NCBI GenBank assembly: GCA_964370825.1
Contig: CAYJKY010000005.1
Coordinates: 32,432-96,431, forward strand
Reading direction: 5' to 3'
DNA length: 64,000 nt
Origin: CAYJBH01 sp964370825
Lineage (GTDB): Bacteria > Bacillota > Clostridia > Oscillospirales > Ruminococcaceae
The notes beneath the pieces are model-generated. The model did not search any database and had not been told where the DNA came from. It worked only from the letters and a program-made list of their open reading frames with translations. Positions 9,090 to 17,003 of this stretch are shown one piece after another. Numbering within the stretch: the stretch's first letter is position 1; the number at the start of each line of letters is the position of its first letter. Both the position numbers and the translations under genes were made by a program.

Positions 9090-10211
9090 TTAAACCTCCA
9101 TATAAAACGTGTCCGGCTTATCCGGATTAAAAACCTCACTGCTCCAGAAAAGTGTTACAAGGTCGCCATCACCTACGTTGGTAATGTTGTGAGTGTGACC
9201 GGTAGGAATGTCAACAACGGTTGGATTATCCCCATCAACCTTAATCTCGTTAATTTCTGTTCCGTCAATTTTACGTATCCTTATTACGGCCTGTCCGTAT
9301 ACAACAAAAAACTTTTCAGTTTTTGTGTGATGCCAATGGTTTCCTCTTGTAATACCCGGCCTGGTTGTGCTTATAAAAATCTGACCAAAGCTGTCACCCT
9401 TTAAAAATTCGGCAAGATGTCCTCTTGCATCCACATTATTCTTTAACCGATAGGAGTATTCACTGTCGGGGATGTAGGAGGTGTATGTGCCATACAGTTT
9501 GCCGGCAAACTCACCAATGATGTTTGGGGAATATGCTGTGTCACGGCTATCCTTAAAGGATTTTATGTGTAAAGCGAGCTCATTTAACGTTATATTGTAA
9601 TGCGGCTCGACCTGTAAAGGCTTGTTGCTTGACACAGTGTTTTCAGCCTCTAAAAGTGAAATAAGGCTGTTGACCACGTCGTCAATGTAACATAGCGTCA
9701 CTACTGCATCGGGATTACTTATCTCGATTGGTAAATCATTTGCAATGTTATGACAAAAGGTAGCAACTACGCTGTTATAGTTTGGGCGGCACCATTTGCC
9801 GAACACCCCTACCAACCTAAATACAGTTACAGGAATATTATTTTTTTCAGAGTAATCGTATATACACTGTTCGGATAATGCTTTGCTCTTCCCGTAGTCG
9901 TTATCGAGCTCTGCCTGTATACTGCTTGTTACTGCTATTGGAGCCTTGCTATTACAACCTTCGAGAACCGACAACAGTTTCTCGGTAAACCCTGAATTTC
10001 CGGAGTAAAACTCGGATGAATTTTTCGGACGATTTACACCCGCAAGATGAAAGATGAAATCAGCCTTAGAACAAAACTTAACTAATTCCTCGTCGGTGTT
10101 ATTTACATCAAAACGCATTAGGCTGTTGTATCCACGATTTGACAATTCTACGCATAGGTTTTTTCCGATAAATCCCTCGGCACCGGTAATCAGTATATTT
10201 CTATCAGTCAT
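9090..10211 (-). CDS. capF: CapF bifunctional epimerase/reductase with C-terminal cupin
   Basis: 373 residues in two parts: an N-terminal NAD(P)-binding SDR domain (ITGAEGFIGKNLC, about 1-240) and a C-terminal cupin (RGNHWHHTKTEKFFVVYG and later TGHTHNI supply the metal-binding histidines). This order is the hallmark of CapF/FnlB, which takes the CapE product, epimerises it in the cupin domain and reduces it in the SDR domain. It overlaps capE by four bases. The architecture is distinctive, so the assignment is firm. Confidence 0.92.
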   Translation of the reverse strand: MTDRNILITGAEGFIGKNLCVELSNRGYNSLMRFDVNNTDEELVKFCSKADFIFHLAGVNRPKNSSEFYSGNSGFTEKLLSVLEGCNSKAPIAVTSSIQAELDNDYGKSKALSEQCIYDYSEKNNIPVTVFRLVGVFGKWCRPNYNSVVATFCHNIANDLPIEISNPDAVVTLCYIDDVVNSLISLLEAENTVSSNKPLQVEPHYNITLNELALHIKSFKDSRDTAYSPNIIGEFAGKLYGTYTSYIPDSEYSYRLKNNVDARGHLAEFLKGDSFGQIFISTTRPGITRGNHWHHTKTEKFFVVYGQAVIRIRKIDGTEINEIKVDGDNPTVVDIPTGHTHNITNVGDGDLVTLFWSSEVFNPDKPDTFYMEV

Positions 10212-11215
10212 TTTGCGAGTTCCTCCTGAATATAGGAGAGCTTTAACAGCTTCTCAACAACCTGATCAACAGTAAGCCTTTCGGTATTATGACTTGTATA
10301 TTCTTCTTCGACCTCGGTATGTGCAAGCCCTTCTTCAAAATACTGCTCATAATTTAAGTCTCGACTGTCGGCAACAACCTTAAAATAGTTTTCAAGATCA
10401 AAGCAACCTGCCTTCTCTTCCTTAGTTAACAGTGTTTCGTAAAGTTTTTCACCGTGTCGTGAACCTATAATTTTTACCTCTGTCTCGCCAAATAGTTTCA
10501 TCACTGCCTTTGCAAGAACATCAATGGTACATGCCGGGCTTTTTTGAACAAAAAGATCACCCGTTGCGCCGTTGTTAAAGGCGAACACAACAAGATCAAC
10601 CGCCTCATCAAGACTCATCAAGAAACGTGTCATGGTCGGGTCGGTTATTGTAATTGGTTTTTTTGCTCGAATTTGCTCTATAAAAAGCGGTATTACACTT
10701 CCGCGGCTCGCCATAACGTTGCCATACCTTGTGCAGCATATAGTGGTTTGGGAGGACTCCGGCATACGGCTTTTAGCTATAGCAACCTTTTCCATCATCG
10801 CCTTAGAGATACCCATGGCATTTATCGGGTATGCCGCTTTATCGGTGGATAGGCAGATAACCTTTTTTACCTTAGCATTTATCGCGGCTTCGATAACATT
10901 ATTAGTTCCGACAATGTTTGTCTGAACCGCTTCCATCGGAAAAAATTCACAGGAAGGTACCTGCTTTAATGCAGCAGCATGAAAAACGTAGTCTACCCCT
11001 ATCATGGCATTTTTAATGCTGTTAGTATTGCGGACATCACCAATATAAAACTTCACCTTGCTGTTGTTTATAAGCTTGCGCATATCATCCTGTTTTTTTT
11101 CATCACGGCTGAAAATACGGATTTCTCCGATATCACTGTTGAGAAAATGCTTCAAAACTGTATTGCCGAAACTGCCGGTACCACCGGTGATTAAAAGGGT
11201 TTTATCCTTGAACAT
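10208..11215 (-). CDS. capE: CapE UDP-GlcNAc 4,6-dehydratase/5-epimerase
   Basis: 335 residues. It carries ITGGTGSFGNTVL (dinucleotide binding), FHAAALKQVPSCEFFP and LSTDKAAYPINAMGISKAM, where MxxxK replaces YxxxK, as in inverting dehydratases of the CapE/FnlA/WbjB group. It opens the UDP-L-FucNAc pathway, and capF and capG follow with overlap or minimal gap. The start at 11215 (MFKDKTLLITGG) has AAGGA six bases upstream; an upstream in-frame ATG at 11254 would fall inside the inverted repeat of the leader. It is the first gene of the polysaccharide locus seen here. Confidence 0.92.
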   Translation of the reverse strand: MFKDKTLLITGGTGSFGNTVLKHFLNSDIGEIRIFSRDEKKQDDMRKLINNSKVKFYIGDVRNTNSIKNAMIGVDYVFHAAALKQVPSCEFFPMEAVQTNIVGTNNVIEAAINAKVKKVICLSTDKAAYPINAMGISKAMMEKVAIAKSRMPESSQTTICCTRYGNVMASRGSVIPLFIEQIRAKKPITITDPTMTRFLMSLDEAVDLVVFAFNNGATGDLFVQKSPACTIDVLAKAVMKLFGETEVKIIGSRHGEKLYETLLTKEEKAGCFDLENYFKVVADSRDLNYEQYFEEGLAHTEVEEEYTSHNTERLTVDQVVEKLLKLSYIQEELAK

Positions 11216-11229
11216 ATTTTCCTTACATA

Positions 11230-11276
11230 GATTTAATCCATGTCTTGACCACAAGGATCAATTCCTGGATTAAATC
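11230..11276. promoter_or_regulatory. 47-bp imperfect inverted repeat in the leader of capE
   Basis: Perfect 10-base arms (GATTTAATCC at 11230-11239 and GGATTAAATC at 11267-11276) enclose an inner stem TTGACC/GGATCAA with one bulge. The element ends 15 bases before the capE start on the minus strand, just ahead of its ribosome-binding site, with no T-run. It could be an operator or an RNA structure controlling translation of the polysaccharide operon. Function is inferred. Confidence 0.5.
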
Positions 11277-11329
11277 CTACCTTTCATATATAATTAATCG
11301 TTTTAATCTTTAAGAGCTGCACAGTATAT

Positions 11330-11357
11330 ATTCTATCACAAAATCAGAAAAAGTCGA
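11330..11357 (-). promoter_or_regulatory. possible sigma-A promoter for the polysaccharide operon
   Basis: On the minus strand TCGACT (11357-11352) is followed after 16 bases by TAGAAT (11335-11330). The match is moderate. It would give a leader of about 110 bases containing the inverted repeat. The gene upstream is on the same strand, so read-through is also possible. Confidence 0.35.
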
Positions 11358-11362
11358 GGATT

Positions 11363-11752
11363 TTATATATTACTTTTAAATAGCTTGTCGGCAGCCTCAA
11401 TATTATCAACCTTGAATATCATATTTGCGATTCCACCGTATGCAAATACATAGGTATACTCGATATTAATATTGTTATCCTTCAATACCGAAAGAGAATT
11501 GTGAAGGATGCCGGGTGTGTTTTTATCGGTAATCAGTATTACATCGGTAACACGTACGGTAAACCCATATTTTGTCAAGGTTTCGCAGACTGTATCAGGG
11601 TCATCTACAAGTATTCTTGCAACTCCATAATCCTCGGTGTCGGCAATGTTTAATGACAACATGTCAACATTTTCCTTAGAAAGAACCTCCGTCAACCCAA
11701 AAAGCGAGCCTACATTATTCTCTAAAAAAACTGAGATTTGCTTAATTTTCAT
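11363..11752 (-). CDS. Tandem ACT-domain protein
   Basis: 129 residues forming two ACT modules, roughly 1-65 and 68-129 (KQISVFLENNVGSLFGLTE and TPGILHNSLSVLKDNNINI). ACT domains bind amino acids and regulate enzymes of amino-acid metabolism. In anaerobic Clostridia such a small ACT protein is commonly found directly after a phenylacetate-CoA ligase gene, as here, and probably senses an aromatic or branched amino acid or its breakdown product. The ribosome-binding site is GGAGG at 11761-11765. The gene is preceded by a leader element that is also found upstream of tgt. Confidence 0.85.
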   Translation of the reverse strand: MKIKQISVFLENNVGSLFGLTEVLSKENVDMLSLNIADTEDYGVARILVDDPDTVCETLTKYGFTVRVTDVILITDKNTPGILHNSLSVLKDNNINIEYTYVFAYGGIANMIFKVDNIEAADKLFKSNI

Positions 11753-11764
11753 GATAATAAACCT

Positions 11765-11878
11765 CCATAATTATGCCCATGCCATTTTCTTCCACAAAAC
11801 CATATGCAAGTTTCGCATGGTAAATCCCATGTACAGCATGGGGTTGTTCTTGTGTTGTATTAATTTTCTTACTTCTTT
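11765..11878 (-). repeat. Leader repeat element, copy A (upstream of ACT gene)
   Basis: On the minus strand this intergenic stretch shares, in order, ACACAAGAAC, CCCATGC, CTTGCA, GGTTTTGTGGA, GAAA and GGCAT with copy B at 28741-28833. Copy A has an extra small hairpin (CCCATG and CATGGG around CTGTA). Both copies sit between two co-directional genes and end at the ribosome-binding region of the downstream gene. Confidence 0.6.
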
Positions 11879-11883
11879 CAAGC

Positions 11884-13179
11884 TTATATTTTACGTTTAT
11901 CGATTACCCTTGCACTTTTACCTTCAAAACGTTCAACCGTCTTGTGCTCAACCAACCTTACCTTGATCGAAATTCCAATGATACTCTCGACCGACTGACG
12001 GATTTTTCCGCTTAGTTTCTCCAATTCCTTAATTTCGTCAAACTGAGCGTTGTTTTCCACCTCTACCATCAGTTCAAGGGTGTCAAGGTTGTTTTGACGA
12101 TCGACAATTAACATGTAATGGCTGGATATACCGGAAACCTTTAGCATGGCCTCCTCAATCTGGGATGGGAATACATTAACACCTCTGATTATCAGCATAT
12201 CATCGGAACGACCTGACGGTTTGTTCATCCTTACATGTGTTCGTCCGCAACCACAGCGTTCCTTGTTAAGTTCGGAAATGATGTCCTTTGTTCTATAACG
12301 AAGAAGCGGCAACGCTTCCTTGGTTAGGGTGGTAAACACAAGTTCGCCTCGTCCTTCGGTTGGCTTTAATGTATCCACATCAAGAACCTCGGGGAGGAAG
12401 TGATCCTCAAAAATGTGCAACCCTGCTTGTTCGGTACATTCGCATGCAACACCGGGGCCCATTACCTCGGAAAGTCCGTATATATCATATGCCTTAATTC
12501 TGAGTTTGTTTTCTATGTTTTTGCGCATCTCCTCGGTCCACGGCTCAGCACCGAGTATGCCAACCTTTAACCTGCTCTGGTCTATCAAACCTTGCTCATG
12601 CAGAGCCTCACCGAGATATTGTGCATAGGAGGGCGTACATGCAATGGCAGTGGGAAGGAAATCGGTTATTGACAACATCTGTTTTGCTGTGTTACCTCCG
12701 GATAACGGAATTACCGTTGCACCGAGTGCTTCAGCACCGTAATGAAGACCAAGACCGCCGGTAAAAAGTCCGTATCCGTACGCAACCTGCAGAGTGTCGG
12801 CATTACTGAGACCTACACCACTTAAACAACGTGCTATAAGCGATGCCCAGTTGTCTATATCTCCCTGTGTATATCCTACTACCGTGGGTTTACCGGTAGT
12901 ACCGGAAGAAGCATGAATTCTCACAACCTCGTTGTTTGGAACAGCAAAGAGTCCATATGGATAGTTGTCGCGAAGGTCGTCCTTTGTGGTGAAGGGTAGC
13001 TTAACAATGTCATCAGCATTCTGGATATCTCCAGGCTCGATTCCCATCTCCATCATCTTGCGCTTATAGAAAGCTACGTTATTGTAGACCCGTTCTACTA
13101 ATTCTACCAGTAGCTTACCTTGAATTTCGTACAGCTCATCTCTTGACTTAAAATCCACCGAAAAATCTATTGACTTCAT
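11884..13179 (-). CDS. paaK: Phenylacetate-CoA ligase family adenylating enzyme
   Basis: 431 residues, the normal length for anaerobic PaaK. AMP-binding motifs are HASSGTTGKPTVVGYT, YDIYGLSEVMGPGVACEC and a late LPLLRYRTKDI. It activates an aryl acid (phenylacetate, indoleacetate or similar) to its CoA thioester with ATP. Clostridia use it next to 2-oxoacid ferredoxin oxidoreductases in aromatic amino-acid breakdown; none lies in this window. The neighbouring aminotransferase and ACT protein fit amino-acid catabolism. Substrate specificity is not readable. Confidence 0.88.
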   Translation of the reverse strand: MKSIDFSVDFKSRDELYEIQGKLLVELVERVYNNVAFYKRKMMEMGIEPGDIQNADDIVKLPFTTKDDLRDNYPYGLFAVPNNEVVRIHASSGTTGKPTVVGYTQGDIDNWASLIARCLSGVGLSNADTLQVAYGYGLFTGGLGLHYGAEALGATVIPLSGGNTAKQMLSITDFLPTAIACTPSYAQYLGEALHEQGLIDQSRLKVGILGAEPWTEEMRKNIENKLRIKAYDIYGLSEVMGPGVACECTEQAGLHIFEDHFLPEVLDVDTLKPTEGRGELVFTTLTKEALPLLRYRTKDIISELNKERCGCGRTHVRMNKPSGRSDDMLIIRGVNVFPSQIEEAMLKVSGISSHYMLIVDRQNNLDTLELMVEVENNAQFDEIKELEKLSGKIRQSVESIIGISIKVRLVEHKTVERFEGKSARVIDKRKI

Positions 13180-13212
13180 TTAAAATAACTCCCTCCTTAT
13201 TTAAAAATATTC

Positions 13213-14370
13213 TTAAGCATTGCATTCATCGTATAATGCCTTGAACTTTTCTACCGAGCGTTTTATATCCTCCATAGGCATACACAACGAAAGTCTGAAA
13301 TATCCCGGACAACCAAATCCACTTCCCGGTACAACTATTAACCCATGAGAAATGGCCTTTTTTGCAAATTCGGCATCGTCCGCAATTAATGATTTTGGGA
13401 AAAGATAAAAAGTTGCCTTAGGTTCAGCACACTCATATCCTATTTCGGTTAAAGCATTGTAAAGATACTTTACCCTCTGCTTATATTCAGCAAGGTTGTT
13501 TGAGACACCTATAAAGTCACCGGCAAGTTTTTGGAAAATTGAGGGAGAGTTAACAAATCCGAGTGTCCTGTTTGCAAAGGAAAGTGCCGAAACATACCCT
13601 TCCTTGTCCGGCATATTGGGTGAAATTGCAAGGTAACCTATACGCTCACCCGCAAGACTTAATGATTTTGAAAAGCTATCTGCCAAAAAAGCACGCTTAA
13701 AATGCTTAAATACCGATGGTAGTGGAGTATCGTCAAATATAAGTGTCCTATAGGGTTCGTCAGATATGATGTGAATTTCGGTGTCGTTAATCAGCTCGGC
13801 AAGAGCAGCGTAATCCTCGTCGGTGTAAATTTTTCCACTTGGATTATTAGGAGAATTAATAATAATAGCTTTTGTTTTTTCGGTTATCGCAGCCGATATC
13901 TTGCCTGCATCTATGGAAAAGTCTTCACCACATTCAACCGGAACCATCACCCCGCCAAAGTTATCGATGTAAAAGCAATACTCCATGAAGTACGGTGCAA
14001 TAACAATAACCTCATCGCCGGGAGAGATAATAGTCTTAAGGGCAACGTTTATTGCTCCCGAGGCACCGACCGTCATAACGAGGTCATCTGCGGTGAAATC
14101 TAATCCATGCTCCTTTGTAAGATAAGCGGCAATTTTTTGTCTTGTATCAACAAATCCACTGTTAGGCATATAGCCATGAATACCTTTAATATCTGCGGTG
14201 CTTTTAAGTTGTTCTATCAACTCTTTAGGAGGGGGAAGATCCGGGTTCCCGAGTGAATAATCAAAAACGTTCTCGGCACCGAGCTGTGCCTTCATTTTTG
14301 CACCCTCTTCAAACATTTTACGAACCCATGATCCGCCTTTCATTAATGTTAACATTTTTTCCGTTATCAT
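13213..14370 (-). CDS. Class I/II PLP-dependent aminotransferase
   Basis: 385 residues, fold type I. Key sites are SPNNPSGKIYTDEDY, the aspartate and tyrosine of SDEPYRTL, the Schiff-base lysine in DSFSKSLSLAGERIGY and a C-terminal arginine region near GYFRLSLCMP. It likely moves an amino group between an amino acid and 2-oxoglutarate in the cytosol. It sits between a methyltransferase and the PaaK ligase, suggesting aromatic or branched amino acids, but aspartate cannot be excluded. Confidence 0.85.
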   Translation of the reverse strand: MITEKMLTLMKGGSWVRKMFEEGAKMKAQLGAENVFDYSLGNPDLPPPKELIEQLKSTADIKGIHGYMPNSGFVDTRQKIAAYLTKEHGLDFTADDLVMTVGASGAINVALKTIISPGDEVIVIAPYFMEYCFYIDNFGGVMVPVECGEDFSIDAGKISAAITEKTKAIIINSPNNPSGKIYTDEDYAALAELINDTEIHIISDEPYRTLIFDDTPLPSVFKHFKRAFLADSFSKSLSLAGERIGYLAISPNMPDKEGYVSALSFANRTLGFVNSPSIFQKLAGDFIGVSNNLAEYKQRVKYLYNALTEIGYECAEPKATFYLFPKSLIADDAEFAKKAISHGLIVVPGSGFGCPGYFRLSLCMPMEDIKRSVEKFKALYDECNA

Positions 14371-14384
14371 AGCAATTCCCCTCT

Positions 14385-15119
14385 CTAATTTATCTTTTGT
14401 ACGGTAAACATATACCGTTCACTATCCTCATTCAGCTTTAAAAAACTCTCACCATCGATGCAGGACATCACCCTAAATCCGTTCTGTAAGCAAAGCTTTT
14501 CAATTTCTTCCTTGTCAAAATAATATTCCCTTAGGGTATCAATTCTGCTGACATCTCCGGTGCAAAGGTTGACCATCGAATCGGTATATCCATCCATAAG
14601 TGTGTGTGTTACATAACAAGTTATATTTTTTTCCTCAACCTCATACCTGAATGAGTTGTTAGCCAGCACATCGGTGTGTTTGTAAGGTGTGTTCATATCG
14701 AAGATAAATATTCCCTTGTTGTTTAAAAATGTCGACACTCTTTTAAACACCTTCTCAATCTCCTTGATATCTCCGATGTGGTTTAATGCATCAAAGGTGC
14801 AAACCACACAGTCAACAGTTCCGAACAAATCAAGCTCTCTTGCGTCCTGACAGAGAAGCAGGATACCTTTTATCTGTCGTTCATATATTTTATGAGAAAG
14901 TTTACTCAACATATCGGTGGAGTTATCTACCGCAATCATGTCATAGCCGGCATTTGCAAGCCTTAATGTGAGTTCACCGGTCCCACAACAAAGATCAACA
15001 ACAGTGCTATCATGCATTCTAAAAAAGGAGAGTCTGCGTCGAATAAACTCCGATAGGGCATCGTAGTCCGCATCGATGTTTAATCGGTCGTAATATTCAG
15101 CCAATACCTTGTATGCCAT
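14385..15119 (-). CDS. SAM-dependent class I methyltransferase
   Basis: 244 residues. The SAM-binding motif I is VVDLCCGTGELTLRLA (near residue 40), followed by the acidic end of strand 2 (MIAVDNSTDML) and FDMNTPYKH. The start codon shares one base with the lysA stop, so it is translationally coupled. The target is unknown; no RNA- or protein-binding extension is visible. Confidence 0.82.
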   Translation of the reverse strand: MAYKVLAEYYDRLNIDADYDALSEFIRRRLSFFRMHDSTVVDLCCGTGELTLRLANAGYDMIAVDNSTDMLSKLSHKIYERQIKGILLLCQDARELDLFGTVDCVVCTFDALNHIGDIKEIEKVFKRVSTFLNNKGIFIFDMNTPYKHTDVLANNSFRYEVEEKNITCYVTHTLMDGYTDSMVNLCTGDVSRIDTLREYYFDKEEIEKLCLQNGFRVMSCIDGESFLKLNEDSERYMFTVQKIN

Positions 15120-16408
15120 TAAATATCTTCCCTAACAATATCCTCAAGGGTTTGCCTACGAACAATAACACGTGTACTACCGTCCTCTATCATCACAACT
15201 GCCGGCTTTTGAAGGCGATTATAGTTGCTGGACATGGAGTAGTTATATGCGCCGGTACAGAGAACCGCAAGTATATCGCCAACCGATGGTTTTGCGATCA
15301 AAACGTCCTTACCTAGAAGATCCCCACTCTCACAGCATCTTCCGGCTATTGTACAGAGATAATCCGCTGTGCTGTCGGCTCGGTTTGCTATACGAAAATC
15401 GTAAACACTTTGGTAAAGAGCAAATCTCGGGTTATCCGCCATACCACCGTCAATCGATACATAGGAACGTACCCCTTCTATCTCCTTGATTCCACCTACG
15501 GTATAAAGTGTCATGCAGGTATCACCTACTATGGAGCGGCCAGGCTCAATTATAAGTCTCGGTATCGGAAAATCATTTTTAGAGCAGAAGTCCTTTATTG
15601 AATCGGCAAGAAGTTTAATATATTCTTCCTGCGGTTTTGGGCTATCCTCACCTGTGTAACGGATTCCAAATCCGCCACCGAGATTTAACTCTTCAATCAC
15701 ATAACCGGTTTTTTCCCTCATATCCTGTGCAAATTCAAGTAATCGCAGAGCCGCCAAACGGAAAGGTTCGGTCTCGAAAATTTGCGAACCTATATGGCAG
15801 TGTATTCCGAGTAGGTTGATGTAGGGTGCATCCAGCGCATAAGAGAAACCTCGTTCTGCTTCACCGCCGGAAAGAGCAAGTCCGAACTTTGAGTCTAAAC
15901 GACCAGTTTGAATGAATTCATGTGTGTGTGCATCAACCTCCGGTTTAATGCGTAGCATTACGTTGACGGTCTTCTTTGCAGCAGCAGACATATCTGCAAG
16001 AAGCTCAAGCTCAATCATATTATCCGCAACAAAGCAGCCGATATCCTGCTGCATAGCATATCCGATATCTTCGACTGTCTTATTGTTACCATGAAAATAT
16101 ATTTTTGAAGGGTCAAATCCGGCAGAGATTGCGGTATACATCTCCCCTATTGAAACAACATCTGACTGCAAACCCAAAGGTTTAATGATACGGTATATCT
16201 CCTTACAGCAAAACGCCTTGCCTGCGTATTGTACAATACCTGTAGGATAGTGCTTTTTAAAAGCGTCCACAAAAGCATTGATGTTCTCGACAAGTTTGTT
16301 TTTGCTGATAAGAAAAAGAGGGGTTCCGTATTCCTTAGCTACAGCGGTGACGTCTACACCGTCAAACATAAGTCTTTCGTCTTGTACATTAAGATAATTT
16401 TCAATCAT
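15119..16408 (-). CDS. lysA: Diaminopimelate decarboxylase
   Basis: 429 residues, the usual length. PLP lysine in QYAGKAFCCKEI, then HCHIGSQI, the glycine loop LNLGGGFGIRY, EPGRSIVGDT and the substrate-binding CCESGDLLGKDV. It removes CO2 from meso-diaminopimelate to give L-lysine in the cytosol. It overlaps ysxC by eight bases. asd, dapA and dapB lie 15 kb away in another operon, so lysine genes are split. Confidence 0.95.
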   Translation of the reverse strand: MIENYLNVQDERLMFDGVDVTAVAKEYGTPLFLISKNKLVENINAFVDAFKKHYPTGIVQYAGKAFCCKEIYRIIKPLGLQSDVVSIGEMYTAISAGFDPSKIYFHGNNKTVEDIGYAMQQDIGCFVADNMIELELLADMSAAAKKTVNVMLRIKPEVDAHTHEFIQTGRLDSKFGLALSGGEAERGFSYALDAPYINLLGIHCHIGSQIFETEPFRLAALRLLEFAQDMREKTGYVIEELNLGGGFGIRYTGEDSPKPQEEYIKLLADSIKDFCSKNDFPIPRLIIEPGRSIVGDTCMTLYTVGGIKEIEGVRSYVSIDGGMADNPRFALYQSVYDFRIANRADSTADYLCTIAGRCCESGDLLGKDVLIAKPSVGDILAVLCTGAYNYSMSSNYNRLQKPAVVMIEDGSTRVIVRRQTLEDIVREDI

Positions 16409-17003
16409 GTTCGTCTATATACTCCTTTAAATATTCTCTTAACAGGTCATAACCTTCCGATGTTTTTGCATCTGTAAAAACTATATTACAATAAAAATCC
16501 GCAAGATCATAGCTGATTTTTCTTTGCATCTCTGCCTGCTCGGTTTTATTTAACTTCCCGAGTTTGGTTACAACCGCAATGAAATTTTCGTTATTATCTG
16601 CAAGAAAGTTTAGCATGGTCAGATCATCGGGCATAATCCCTCTTCTTGCATCTAAAAGTTGAAGATATATTCTTTTGCGATCGAGTTGCTGTGCATATCC
16701 TTCGCACAGTGACGCAAATCTCTCCTGCTCCGACGCACTCCTTCTTGCAAACCCGTAACCCGGTAAGTCTACAATATAGGCATTTGGAATATCAAAAAAA
16801 TTAATGGTTATGGTTTTGCCCGGAGTTGAGCTCTCCCTTGCAAGTGACTTTTGATAGCACAACCTGTTCAGTAATGAAGACTTTCCGACATTGCTTCGAC
16901 CGCTCAGCACTATTTCCGGGCGGGTGTTCTCCGGAAGTTGCTCTATAAGTCCATAGGAGCGAAAAAATGTCGCCCTCGAAAAATAACTCTGCAGATTACT
17001 CAT
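16401..17003 (-). CDS. ysxC: Ribosome biogenesis GTPase YsxC/EngB
   Basis: 200 residues, typical EngB size. GTPase motifs: GRSNVGKSS (G1), the switch threonine in SSTPGKTITINFF, DLPGYGFA (G3) and VVTKLGKLN (G4, with TKLGK rather than the usual TKxDK). It helps assemble the 50S subunit. Its start overlaps the lon stop by four bases, the common lon-ysxC arrangement of Firmicutes. Confidence 0.94.
   Translation of the reverse strand: MSNLQSYFSRATFFRSYGLIEQLPENTRPEIVLSGRSNVGKSSLLNRLCYQKSLARESSTPGKTITINFFDIPNAYIVDLPGYGFARRSASEQERFASLCEGYAQQLDRKRIYLQLLDARRGIMPDDLTMLNFLADNNENFIAVVTKLGKLNKTEQAEMQRKISYDLADFYCNIVFTDAKTSEGYDLLREYLKEYIDEHD

Noticed and set aside
11815..11850. CATGGG/CCCATG hairpin as a terminator after paaK
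   Set aside because: It has no T-run and belongs to the leader repeat shared with tgt.
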